DNA of 54,390 nucleotides from Pirellula sp. Lineage in GTDB: Bacteria; Planctomycetota; Planctomycetia; Pirellulales; Pirellulaceae. Positions 28,675-36,873 of this stretch are shown here, in pieces. The notes under the pieces are model-generated. The model was not told the origin of the DNA and ran no database searches. It worked only from the letters and a program-made list of their open reading frames with translations. Positions within the stretch are counted from its first letter, which is position 1. Each line of letters starts with the position of its first letter. Where the stretch lies: the NCBI GenBank assembly GCA_021300015.1, contig JAJTFB010000024.1, positions 1 to 54,390 on the forward strand, in the 5' to 3' direction. The translations under genes and the position numbers were made by a program.

Positions 28675-29169
28675 TCAAGACCAGGGATTAGCAACGGGGG
28701 GTGCGCGAGAATTCCAGTCCACTGCAAAAAGACTAGCTAGCCTCAGAACAGACTCGGCACTCCAATCGATCCGCAGATCGCACCGGTACGCCTCGACGCT
28801 TGCCAAAGAACTCGACGACTGAACGATCGATGACCATTGCTCGCAAACTTGGCAAGCCGACGGTTCAGCGCCGATCGAAGAATCGTCCACCGACGCTTTG
28901 GATTGCGGTTCACTCGTTCGGTGCGTTACGCGCCGCTCAGCGCTGTGGCAACAAGAGTGCTCGGCAGGGGATCCCGAAGTGCTGGACAAAACGTGGCGAT
29001 GGCAATCATCACCAAGTCCCCCACAAATCGCCTGCACGCCATCGGCATGCCGATGGCCACCGCTCCAGTGATGCAAAGCCAACCCGAAAATCGCAAAACA
29101 AGCGTAGACCGCAAGGATCACCGCTCGGACGGATGAAGGGAGTTTGGATCGGTAGGAATGGGGGTGCAT
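28675..29169 (-). CDS. small His/Cys-rich membrane protein
   Basis: A 164-residue protein with one N-terminal hydrophobic segment (VRAVILAVYACFAIFGLALH, about 14-33), so it is anchored or exported. The region after it is rich in His and Cys: HHWSGGHRHADG, CGGLGDDCHRHV, HSCCHSAERRV and CQVCEQW. The C-terminus ends in WNSRAPPVANPWS. The pattern resembles small DUF2946-type proteins often found near metal-handling genes, but I cannot prove membership. Metal binding is inferred from the His/Cys clusters. It has no close partner gene and diverges from the DUF1559 gene at 29498. The start is the only ATG before the membrane segment. Confidence 0.6.
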   Translation of the reverse strand: MHPHSYRSKLPSSVRAVILAVYACFAIFGLALHHWSGGHRHADGVQAICGGLGDDCHRHVLSSTSGSPAEHSCCHSAERRVTHRTSEPQSKASVDDSSIGAEPSACQVCEQWSSIVQSSSSLASVEAYRCDLRIDWSAESVLRLASLFAVDWNSRAPPVANPWS

Positions 29170-29497
29170 GCGATTCTTCGGGATAAAACGAACTGCCCTA
29201 GAGTGTCATATAGTACGATACCACTCGGGGAATGTTCAAGACTTTTCCGGAAAAGCTCCAGGCAGAGATCCGGCCCCAAGAGCCCCGAAAACGAGATTTC
29301 TGCTTGGGACGAAGGAAAAAACGATGGGTTTAGCCCTGTTTTTTCCACTCAGAGCCGGGAATTCCACAATTGGAATTTGCTCGGAAATCCCCTTCGACCG
29401 ATACTAAAGAGACGCGTCAAAGCCGCCGATTCGGGGGAGTTTGCCTCCTGCTGCGTCGTTGAGCCGCTTTTGGAACGCTTCCAAAAAGGAAACAGCC
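29170..29497. other. divergent intergenic region with two inverted repeats
   Basis: No gene is seen here. It separates the His/Cys-rich protein (minus) from the DUF1559 gene (plus) and must hold both promoters. It contains an inverted repeat at 29360-29377 (AATTCCA / TGGAATT around a 4-base centre) that could be a regulator site or hairpin. A second lies at 29468-29486, next to the ribosome binding site. Confidence 0.5.
29468..29490 (+). promoter_or_regulatory. hairpin abutting the ribosome binding site of the DUF1559 gene
   Basis: TTTTGGAA (29468-29475) and TTCCAAAA (29479-29486) are a perfect 8-bp inverted repeat around a 3-base loop. AAGGA follows at 29486-29490, seven bases before the ATG at 29498. 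The AAGGA decides that start over the longer frame from 29441. A hairpin touching the ribosome binding site could affect translation; this is inference. Confidence 0.5.
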
Positions 29498-30538
29498 ATG
29501 AAATCGATTCCCAAACCAGCGAACCGTTTTTCCAGATCCAACCCTCGCCTGGGCTTTACCCTCGTCGAACTCCTGGTCGTGATCGCCATTATCGGAGTCC
29601 TCGTCGGATTGCTCCTGCCAGCGGTCCAAGCTGCGCGCGAAGCGGCCCGGTCGATGAGCTGCAAAAACAACCTCCACCAAATCCAACTGGCAACCGATAA
29701 CTTTCACGCTGCCTTCAAATGCTACCCACCGGCTCGCTATCAACCCCGACCGGGCGACTCAGCGTCGAGATCTTGTGGCGGAAACGAAACGACTTGGCTC
29801 GTTCGGATCATGCCCTACCTCGAAGCCAATGCGTTGGAACAACGCTGGGATTATTCGATCCCCTACAGTTCCCATTCCGATGAGGTCCGAACCGCATCGC
29901 CAACCTCCTACCATTGCCCTTCGCGACGATCCTCAGACGATACCATCGGGCTAGGAAATCTCATCAACGGCGGTACCCGCTGGGTCACCCTACCTTGCGG
30001 ATGCCGTTACCCGATCTTCAGCGATGTGGCCAACGTCGCCGGTGCCCTCGGTGATTATGGTGCCAACCATGGCGATCTATCTCCGGGTTCGTCCGGCCTA
30101 CCGACCGACTACAACTACGGCGGCAATGGCACTGGGATCATCATCTCAAGCCGTCCGAAATGCACGAACAACAAACCGGTCGGCTGGGAAGATCGCATCT
30201 CGTCAAAAAATGTCTACGACGGAATGAGCAATACCTTCCTCGTCGGCGAAATGCACGTGCCGATGGGCAAACTCAAACAGTCCCCAGAAGACGCATTCAT
30301 CTTCAACGGCGACAACCTCTACAACTTCGCCCGTATCGGTGGTCCGGCAGTCCCAATCGCTAGAGATCCACGCGCGACGGGAAATGATCTGGTCAGTTGG
30401 GGGAGTTGGCACGGAGGGCTTTGCCATTTCGCTCTGGCAGACGGTAGCGTCCGAGCCATCAGCGCCAGCATCGATACCGACACGCTCGGTCGCCTGTGCA
30501 ACCGAAACGATGGCCAACCTATCTCGGACATCGAATAA
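29498..30538 (+). CDS. DUF1559 prepilin-like protein
   Basis: A protein of 346 residues from the ATG at 29498. The N-terminus is a type IV prepilin-like leader: GFTLVELLVVIAIIGVLVGL, with cleavage expected after the Gly before FTLVE. The helix continues into LLPAVQAAREAARSMSC, the DUF1559 hallmark. The rest is the globular DUF1559 domain, ending in HFALADGSVRAISASIDTDT. Such proteins occur in dozens of paralogues in planctomycete genomes and are exported, pseudopilin-like proteins of unknown function. A small lipoprotein gene follows 12 bases later, a pairing seen repeatedly with this family. AAGGA at 29486-29490 supports the start. Confidence 0.93.
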   Translation: MKSIPKPANRFSRSNPRLGFTLVELLVVIAIIGVLVGLLLPAVQAAREAARSMSCKNNLHQIQLATDNFHAAFKCYPPARYQPRPGDSASRSCGGNETTWLVRIMPYLEANALEQRWDYSIPYSSHSDEVRTASPTSYHCPSRRSSDDTIGLGNLINGGTRWVTLPCGCRYPIFSDVANVAGALGDYGANHGDLSPGSSGLPTDYNYGGNGTGIIISSRPKCTNNKPVGWEDRISSKNVYDGMSNTFLVGEMHVPMGKLKQSPEDAFIFNGDNLYNFARIGGPAVPIARDPRATGNDLVSWGSWHGGLCHFALADGSVRAISASIDTDTLGRLCNRNDGQPISDIE

Positions 30539-30550
30539 CAGCACTACGAC

Positions 30551-31054
30551 ATGAACCGATTACGTCCCTTTGTCTGCCTAGCAACACTCCTGGGAGCTCT
30601 TGCCCTCGGTTGCAATTCCGGCCAACTCAAAACCTACCAAGTCGAAGGCCAAGTCGTCTTCAAAGATGGCTCGCCTGTGAAAGTTGGAATCGTCGAAACC
30701 AAAGCCCTCGGCAAGTCGGTCCAGGCGACAGGAACGATCAACAAGGACGGTTCGTTTCGCCTGACGACCTATCGGGAAAACGACGGTGCCATCGCTGGCC
30801 AGCACCGAGTCGTCGTCATTCAAATGATCCCCGTCGAAGACATCCCCAACTACCGGCCGAGCACCATGGGAGTCGTCCATCGAAAACACGCTTCCTACAA
30901 CACCAGCGAACTGACCATGAGCGTCGAGCCGAGCGGCCCAAACAAGATCCGATTGGTCGTCGCAGGGGCGGAACCCATCGGTAAAAACGACAAAGACCAC
31001 GGACACGACGAAATACCGACCGATCCGAACGGCTCTCCCGATCCTGGGAAATAA
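30551..31054 (+). CDS. small lipoprotein paired with DUF1559 protein
   Basis: A 167-residue lipoprotein. The signal is ATLLGALALGCNSGQ, with the lipobox ALGC and the modified Cys at about residue 21. The mature part begins with a beta-sandwich-like segment (TYQVEGQVVFKDGSPVKVG), resembling carboxypeptidase-regulatory or transthyretin-like domains. TINKDGSFRLTTYRENDGAI and QHRVVVI follow. The C-terminal tail is Asp/Pro/Gly-rich and probably disordered. These features fit the small lipoproteins commonly encoded right after DUF1559 genes. It is probably cotranscribed with the gene ending at 30538. Its function is unknown. Confidence 0.85.
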   Translation: MNRLRPFVCLATLLGALALGCNSGQLKTYQVEGQVVFKDGSPVKVGIVETKALGKSVQATGTINKDGSFRLTTYRENDGAIAGQHRVVVIQMIPVEDIPNYRPSTMGVVHRKHASYNTSELTMSVEPSGPNKIRLVVAGAEPIGKNDKDHGHDEIPTDPNGSPDPGK

Positions 31055-31228
31055 TTCTTCTGGCTCAGGTTTTGAAGTTGCGCTATTCGCAGGTTTCAGA
31101 GTACCATTTCATTGAGCAGGTGACCAACTCACGTTTCTTGGTTACAGTAAGCCTGTTTTCAGCGACCGTCTGCGCTGAATCGATCGACCCTCGTCGACCC
31201 CATCTGTTTTCCTCCAAGAGGTCCAACA

Positions 31229-33161
31229 ATGCCCCTGTCCAATCTTAAATCGTCCAATCTTAAATCGTCCAAGCTCATCCAGCGCCTATCCTGCGCCGTG
31301 GCCATCGCTGCATCCCTCGTGCCCACCGCAGCGCATTGCGACGAAGGAATGTGGCTCTTCAATGCACTACCCAAAAAACAACTCGCCTCGAAGTACCAAT
31401 TCGAACCGACCCAAGCCTGGGTCGATCACGTTATGCTCTCGAGCGTTCGATTCAACTCCGGGGGCTCGGCCTCGTTTGTCTCCTCCAACGGCTTGGTCCT
31501 GACCAACCACCACGTCGCAGCACATGGCTCCCGCCGACGCCTTCAAAGCGCGCCAAGCGACGATGGCTCAAATCGAAAAAGAATCCCTCGATAAGACCGG
31601 CCTACGAAGCGATGTCGTCACGCTCTACGGCGGTGGGCGCTACCATCTATACCGCTACAAAAAATACACCGATGTCCGTTTGGTCTGGGCCCCAGAAGCC
31701 GCTTCGGCTTTCTTCGGAGGGGACGCTGACAATTTCGAATACCCTCGATACTGCCTCGATGTGACCCTGTTCCGAGTCTACGAAGACGGCAAACCGGCCA
31801 AAATCGATCACTTCCTAAAAATGGATCCCGATGGTGCTAAAGACGGTGACCTCGTCTTCGTCTCCGGAAACCCAGGACGCACCCGACGTATCTTGACCTC
31901 CGATGCCGTCGAATTCCAACGCGATACAGCCCTTCCACGTACCCTCAATCTGCTACGTCGACGCGAGATCGCCCTGCAGCAATACGGCCTCGAGGGACCC
32001 GAACAAACCCGACGCGGAAGAGACGATCTGTTCGGTGTCCAAAACTCCCGAAAAGCCTACACAGGAATGCTCGCGGGTATCCAAGACCCATCGTTCATCG
32101 AAGCAAAACGCAAGAACGAACAAGACATCTTCAAAACCCTACAAGCCGATCCCAAACTCGCAGGGCTAGCCAAAGCCTGGGAAACCATCAGCGATCTGCA
32201 ATCCAAACGGCGCGATATGGTCCTTAAGTCCGCTTCGCTACGCACCCAACTGGCAGGCTTTGCCGAAAAAATTGTCCTCATGGCTACCGAGGATACCAAA
32301 CCCAGCGCCCAACGTCTTCGAGAATTCCGGGACAGCGCACGCCAGTCTCTCGAACAAGAACTCTTCTCCGAAGTCCCCGTCTACGACGATCTCGAACGTG
32401 CGCTCCTTGCCGATGAACTCTCGCGATTGGTCGAAGACCGTGGAGGCAATGACCCCCTGGTTCAATCCGTCCTAGCCGGAAAAAATCCACGCACCCGCGC
32501 TGCGGAAATCATCGCTGGAACCAAACTCCACACCGCACAAGGACGCAAAGAACTAGCCAAACTAGGCCTCGAGGGGATCAAAAACTCAACCGATCCTCTG
32601 GTCGTGCTCCTTCGAAGTCTCGAACCCGAATACCGCAAAATCCGCGAAGCCTCCGAAGCGATCGATGAACAAGAACGCCAAGCCTACGCGAAAGTCACCG
32701 AAGCGAAATTCGCCGCCGGCGGCGATTCGGTGTATCCCGACGCGACCTTCACCCTGCGACTCTCCTACGGTGCCGTTTCGGGATACCAAAGCAAAGGCAA
32801 AGCCATCCCGGCTCACACCAAAATCGGCGGAGCCTTCGAACACGAAAAAGTTCACCTCCAAAAAGACCCCTGGGTTCTCCCCAAAAGCTGGCACGCAGCC
32901 AAGGACTCCCTGAATCCCGATACTCCCTTCAACTTCGTCTCGACGGCCGACATCATCGGAGGCAACTCCGGATCTCCGGTCGTCTCTCGCGATGGCGCCA
33001 TGGTTGGGATCATCTTCGACGGAAACATCGAAAGTCTGCCGGGTGATTTTTACTACTCCGATCAACAAGCTCGATCGGTGTCGGTCCACATCGCCGGGGT
33101 TCTCGAAGCCATGCGAAAGATCTACCAAGCAGGCCACCTAGCCGACCAAATGGGGAAATAG
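31229..33161 (+). pseudogene. S46-family peptidase with internal deletion and frameshift
   Basis: Two overlapping frames together match one S46 (dipeptidyl-peptidase 7/11 type) serine peptidase. The first (31229-31594) has a signal peptide and GMWLFNALPKKQLASKY. SSVRFNSGGSASFVSSNGLV follows, then TNHHVAAH with the catalytic His. The second frame (31524-33161) resumes at MAPADAFKARQATMAQIEKE, includes FFGGDADNFEYPRY with the expected catalytic Asp, and ends with the GGNSGSPV serine motif. In intact relatives about 55-60 residues lie between the two joining points; they are missing here and the frame changes. It is therefore a disrupted gene or an assembly error. AAGAGG upstream supports the start at 31229. 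A 15-bp direct repeat at 31238-31267 duplicates SNLKS near the N-terminus. Confidence 0.85.
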
Positions 33162-33162
33162 T

Positions 33163-34038
33163 TTGTACTACCTCCAAGCCCTAGCGGCATTTGTTCTCTG
33201 GGGTATTTTTCCTCTCTATTGGAGATTGCTCAAGCATGTCAAAGATCCGGTGGAAATTATCGGCCACCGGATCCTTTGGTCCCTGCTAACTCTCGTGCTG
33301 TGCATCAGCCTACTGAGCCAATGGGACGAAATTCGACAAACACTCGCCAACCGCAAACGAATGGCCCTAGCAGCCCTGGCCGCCGTCCTGATCAGCATCA
33401 ACTGGCTGGTCTTCATCTGGGCGGTTCTCAACCAAGCGGTCGTCGATAGCAGCCTGGGTTACTTCATGAACCCACTTTTTAGCGTACTGCTCGGGGTCCT
33501 GTTCTTCCACGAAAAACTCAACCGGATCCAGTGGCTAGCCGTCCTGATCGCCGCTGTAGGACTCCTGTTCAGCGCCCTGTCGAGCGAACGCTTGTGGGTC
33601 TCTCTGGCCCTTGCTTGCTCCTTTGCTCTCTACGGAGTGGTCAAAAAACAGACCAAACTCTCTGCGGTCGCAGGACTCGGGTTGGAAACGGCAATCCTAG
33701 CTCCTGTCGCTTTTGGTTACCTAACTCACGCGTGGCTCGACCAGTCCCAAAGCTACACAGCAAGCACCTTCGGGCTGCTCGCACTCGGTGGCCCCATCAC
33801 GACCATACCCTTGCTCCTATTTGCATCATCAAGCAAACACATCCCCCTTGTGGCCATGGGAATGCTCCAATACATCGGACCTTCGATCCAATTTGCCATC
33901 GGTGCATTCCTCGACGGTGAACCGATCCAAACATGGCGACTCATCGGCTTCCAATGCGTCTGGATCGCATTGGCCATCTTCAGCTTCAACTCCTGGCTAA
34001 TCTCCCAAAAACAAAAAGCACCGGCGACTGTGCGCTGA
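33163..34038 (+). CDS. rarD: RarD-type EamA transporter
   Basis: A 291-residue protein with ten hydrophobic segments in two EamA-like halves. The start is TTG at 33163, just after the stop of the S46 pseudogene. N-terminal features are typical of RarD: FVLWGIFPLYWRLLKHV, then EIIGHRILWSLLTLV, and INWLVFIWAVLNQAVVDSSL with SLGYFMNPLFSVLLG. The second half has LQYIGPSIQFAIGAFLDGEP. RarD belongs to the drug/metabolite exporter superfamily. Its name comes from chloramphenicol sensitivity screens, but the substrate is not established. The one-base gap to the pseudogene stop suggests that both were once cotranscribed. Confidence 0.9.
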   Translation: MYYLQALAAFVLWGIFPLYWRLLKHVKDPVEIIGHRILWSLLTLVLCISLLSQWDEIRQTLANRKRMALAALAAVLISINWLVFIWAVLNQAVVDSSLGYFMNPLFSVLLGVLFFHEKLNRIQWLAVLIAAVGLLFSALSSERLWVSLALACSFALYGVVKKQTKLSAVAGLGLETAILAPVAFGYLTHAWLDQSQSYTASTFGLLALGGPITTIPLLLFASSSKHIPLVAMGMLQYIGPSIQFAIGAFLDGEPIQTWRLIGFQCVWIALAIFSFNSWLISQKQKAPATVR

Positions 34039-34094
34039 CTCGCTCTTCACCGAGTGACCCCAACGCATCGCGAATTTCTTGAACCGCGATCCTC

Positions 34095-34127
34095 CTAACG
34101 AACCTCCCAACCTTTACGATATTTCCC
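34095..34127 (-). pseudogene. vestigial C-terminal tail of a Gfo/Idh/MocA paralogue
   Basis: Read on the minus strand, these bases encode GKYRKGWEVR and a stop. The intact oxidoreductase at 34248 ends in GKTYRKGWEVV. The DNA of the two also matches over CCTCCCAACC and CGATA. It is probably the last remnant of a deleted related gene or a partial duplication. It is too short to be certain. Confidence 0.45.
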
Positions 34128-34159
34128 ACATCTCCTCCCGCTCTTTTCTCCCTCCCCTC

Positions 34160-34189
34160 TTCTCTGTGTCCTCTGTGCCTCTGTGTTTC
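34160..34189. repeat. pyrimidine-rich intergenic element (intact copy)
   Basis: The core reads TTCTCTGTGTCC, then TCTGTGCCTCTGTGTTTC. A second copy lies at 52358-52382 and continues at 54386 after the group II intron. Elements with CTCTGTG runs are common in intergenic DNA of several bacterial groups. Its role is unknown. Confidence 0.7.
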
Positions 34190-34247
34190 AAAATTCTTTC
34201 CCCTGTCTTTCAAAACCCCGCATCAACGCCCCGCACCACCGAGCCAA

Positions 34248-35609
34248 CTAAACGACCTCCCAACCCTTGCGATACGTTTTCCCGAGCAATGCGTTGGCCG
34301 CATCGAGCCCTCTCTCAGCGATACCCGCAGGCGTTGCCTGCGTGGTTTGGGCTTTGGTCACCCGGCCTTCGGAAGGATCGTAGACGATATCCAATCCGGT
34401 TCGATACGCGACATTGCCAAGCAGTACAACCTCCGTAAACGCACCGGCATAATCAAACGAGCTACTCGTCTTGCCTACTCCCTTAGCCGCATCGATCCAT
34501 TGACGATGATGCCCTGGCGATGCGGGCAAATAAGGCTCAGGAGGAGAGATAGCCCCGGATTTCTCCGCCGGAATGATCTTGGGCATGCCATCGTGAGCGA
34601 TCGCGATTTTCCCGAGTTCCCCAACAAACAGCGAGCCGTTCATCGGTAGATCCTTCGCGATATCATCCTCTGGTTTCGTCTCACCTTCATACCAGTGTAC
34701 CTCGACCGGCGGCAGGGTGCCTCGCTGAGCGAAATCAAATTGAGTATGCATCCACTTCGGTGCGCTGTGAGCATCCGGCGCTGGGCCTTCACTGCGCACG
34801 CGCACCGGTCCACCGAGCTTCAATCCCCAAAACGCTGGGTCCATCAAATGGATCGCCATGTCACCGACAGCCCCACATCCATAGTCCCACCATCCACGCC
34901 AACGAAACGGCGCAAAAGCGCTGTGGTAGTCGCGAGCCGGAGCCGGTCCAAGCCACAAATCCCATTTGAAGTTTTCAGGGGCACTCGGCCGATCGACCGG
35001 CAAGGCGACTCCCTGCGGCCACCACTTGCCAGGCCGGTCGGTAATCACGTGCACCGCTCGAACTGGACCGATCGTATTGCTTTGAAGTAACTCGACGAGC
35101 CTCAAGTAACCTGGATGCTCATGGTTCTGAGTCCCCATCTGTGTAGCGACTCCCTTTTCCTTGCTCAAAGCCGCGACAAGCCGAGCTTCTTCGACCGTAT
35201 GGGTCAGAGGCTTCTCGCAGTACACGTGAAGCCCTCGACGCAACGCCCGGACCGTGGCCGGAGCGTGATGATGGTCCGGCGTTCCAATGACCACCGCATC
35301 GAGCTTGCTCTCTTCGAGTAGCTCCCGGTAATCGAAATACTTCTTGGCGTTTGCAAAACGGCTTGCTGCTCCATCGAGTATGTTCACGTCGACATCGCAA
35401 AGAGCGACGATGTTTTCGGAACGGACCGCGTCCAAGTCCCCCGCGCCGCGCCCTCCCACACCGATCGCTCCGATATCAAGCCGATCGTTGGCACCCAGGA
35501 CCCTGCGATAACCCACGGCAGGGGCGGCAATGAGGCTCGCGGCGATCACTCCGCTGCAACCCAGAAATCGACGTCGCGAAACCGTAGACGGATGCTTGAT
35601 GTGACGCAT
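34248..35609 (-). CDS. Tat-exported Gfo/Idh/MocA family oxidoreductase
   Basis: A protein of 453 residues from the ATG at 35609; the frame can be extended to 35834, but only the shorter start puts the Tat signal at the N-terminus. The signal is SRRRFLGCSGVIAASLIAAP (twin Arg). The Rossmann domain follows with IGAIGVGGRGAGD and the dinucleotide-fold end ENIVALCDVD. The conserved EKP motif is in YCEKPLTHTVEEARLVAAL, with NHEHPGYLRLVELL after it. The C-terminal part contains PASPGHHRQWIDAAKG. Such proteins act on sugars or sugar-like compounds with NAD(P) and are widespread exported proteins in this phylum. Its start region overlaps the extended upstream frame of the SUMF1-like gene, which diverges from it. 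The substrate is unknown. Confidence 0.9.
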   Translation of the reverse strand: MRHIKHPSTVSRRRFLGCSGVIAASLIAAPAVGYRRVLGANDRLDIGAIGVGGRGAGDLDAVRSENIVALCDVDVNILDGAASRFANAKKYFDYRELLEESKLDAVVIGTPDHHHAPATVRALRRGLHVYCEKPLTHTVEEARLVAALSKEKGVATQMGTQNHEHPGYLRLVELLQSNTIGPVRAVHVITDRPGKWWPQGVALPVDRPSAPENFKWDLWLGPAPARDYHSAFAPFRWRGWWDYGCGAVGDMAIHLMDPAFWGLKLGGPVRVRSEGPAPDAHSAPKWMHTQFDFAQRGTLPPVEVHWYEGETKPEDDIAKDLPMNGSLFVGELGKIAIAHDGMPKIIPAEKSGAISPPEPYLPASPGHHRQWIDAAKGVGKTSSSFDYAGAFTEVVLLGNVAYRTGLDIVYDPSEGRVTKAQTTQATPAGIAERGLDAANALLGKTYRKGWEVV

Positions 35610-35754
35610 GAAACTAACCCTTTTTAAGGTTCGAGAGTTTAGTGCCCAGAAATTGAACGTCCCAAGTATAACACCGCCCCGAGCGGATCGGTTACGATGC
35701 TCGATGACCTGCTTTTCTATTCCCCTGGCCGCACTACCCACAGCACAACACCTG

Positions 35755-36873
35755 ATGAAACTTCCCATCCAACTGGCAACCTGGACCACCCTTGCCCTTT
35801 TTTCTGCTCCCCTTTGCAGCGAGCTCGTTTGCACCGCGCACGCCGAGGACGACCCACCCCAAACAGGATCTCTCCAGATCGCTAAGCTCGCCGAGGACCT
35901 ATCGCTCGAACTGCTCTACATCCCAGCAGGGGATTTCCTCATGGGTAGCACCCCAGAGGAAAAGAAATGGGCCACAGGCATCGAAGGGGGCGCGCAGGCG
36001 GGCACCGAACGCGAATCCTACGAAGGCAAAGAGCCTAGACCCATGCGCGTCGCAGAAGGTTTTTGGATGGGCAGAACAGAAGTTACCCACCAACAGTTCC
36101 GACGCTTTGTCGAAGAGACCGGCTATGTCACCGACGCCGAAAAATCCAACGGCAAAACCCAATGCTTCAATCCCGCTTGGACACGCTACAACCTGAGCAC
36201 CCAAGTGACCCATCCCTGGGAGCCGATGCCGGGCAAAAGCTGGCGAGATCCAAATTTCTTCACTCCGCCCAAAGACAATGACCCCGTCGTATGCGTCAGT
36301 TGGACCGACGCAAGAGCCTTCGCATCCTGGCTCACCGAACACGAACGCGCCGCTGGAAGACTGCCCGACGGACTGGTCTACCGACTTCCCAGAGAAGCCG
36401 AATGGGAATACGCATGCCGAGGAGGAAGCAAAGAAAGCTTGTACTTCTGGTGGGGCAACGAACTGGCCGATGGCCAAGGCAGACTCAATATCTCAGCGAT
36501 CGATTTCCTTCCGGATCGCGACCAAAAATGGCCCCTTGCAAGCGCTCCGTGGAGCGATGGCTTTGCCTTTGTCTCACCTGTCGATCATTTCGGAACTCGC
36601 GGTCGCAATGGATTTGGTCTAGCCGATATGTGCGGCGGGGTATGGGAGGTGGTCCTAGACCACTTCGACCCAAACGGAGGGCATCAGGAACTCCACTTAG
36701 CCAAAGAGAACTACCGACCTGTGTGCCGTGGTGGAAACTACTTCGATGTGCCCGGCAACGCTCGCTGCGCTGTGCGACTGGGACTCGCTGGCCCAAACTA
36801 CTCAGACTCACGCGATGGGTTTCGTATCTGCCTGGGTAAACCGGTCAACTCCGATATTCCGATCAGCGAATAA
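35755..36873 (+). CDS. SUMF1/FGE-fold exported protein lacking one catalytic Cys
   Basis: A protein of 372 residues from the ATG at 35755. The frame extends to 35608, but only this start gives a clean signal peptide (LATWTTLALFSAP, cleavage near TAHA-ED). The FGE-sulfatase fold is seen from LLYIPAGDFLMGSTPEE, EGFWMGRTEVTHQQFRRFVE, PVVCVSWTDARAFASWL and YRLPREAEWEYACRGGS. The C-terminus has CRGGNYFD and ARCAVRLGL. In formylglycine-generating enzymes two Cys five residues apart form the active site. Here the second is kept (Cys338) and the first position is Pro333, by eye. Sulfatase activation is therefore unlikely, and a structural or other role is more probable. It diverges from the Gfo/Idh gene and converges on the DUF5722 gene, overlapping it by 11 bases. 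Confidence 0.82.
   Translation: MKLPIQLATWTTLALFSAPLCSELVCTAHAEDDPPQTGSLQIAKLAEDLSLELLYIPAGDFLMGSTPEEKKWATGIEGGAQAGTERESYEGKEPRPMRVAEGFWMGRTEVTHQQFRRFVEETGYVTDAEKSNGKTQCFNPAWTRYNLSTQVTHPWEPMPGKSWRDPNFFTPPKDNDPVVCVSWTDARAFASWLTEHERAAGRLPDGLVYRLPREAEWEYACRGGSKESLYFWWGNELADGQGRLNISAIDFLPDRDQKWPLASAPWSDGFAFVSPVDHFGTRGRNGFGLADMCGGVWEVVLDHFDPNGGHQELHLAKENYRPVCRGGNYFDVPGNARCAVRLGLAGPNYSDSRDGFRICLGKPVNSDIPISE

Noticed and set aside
31229-33161. Programmed frameshift producing an intact S46 peptidase
   Set aside because: The two frames are separated by missing sequence, not just a one-base shift, so recoding would not restore the protein.
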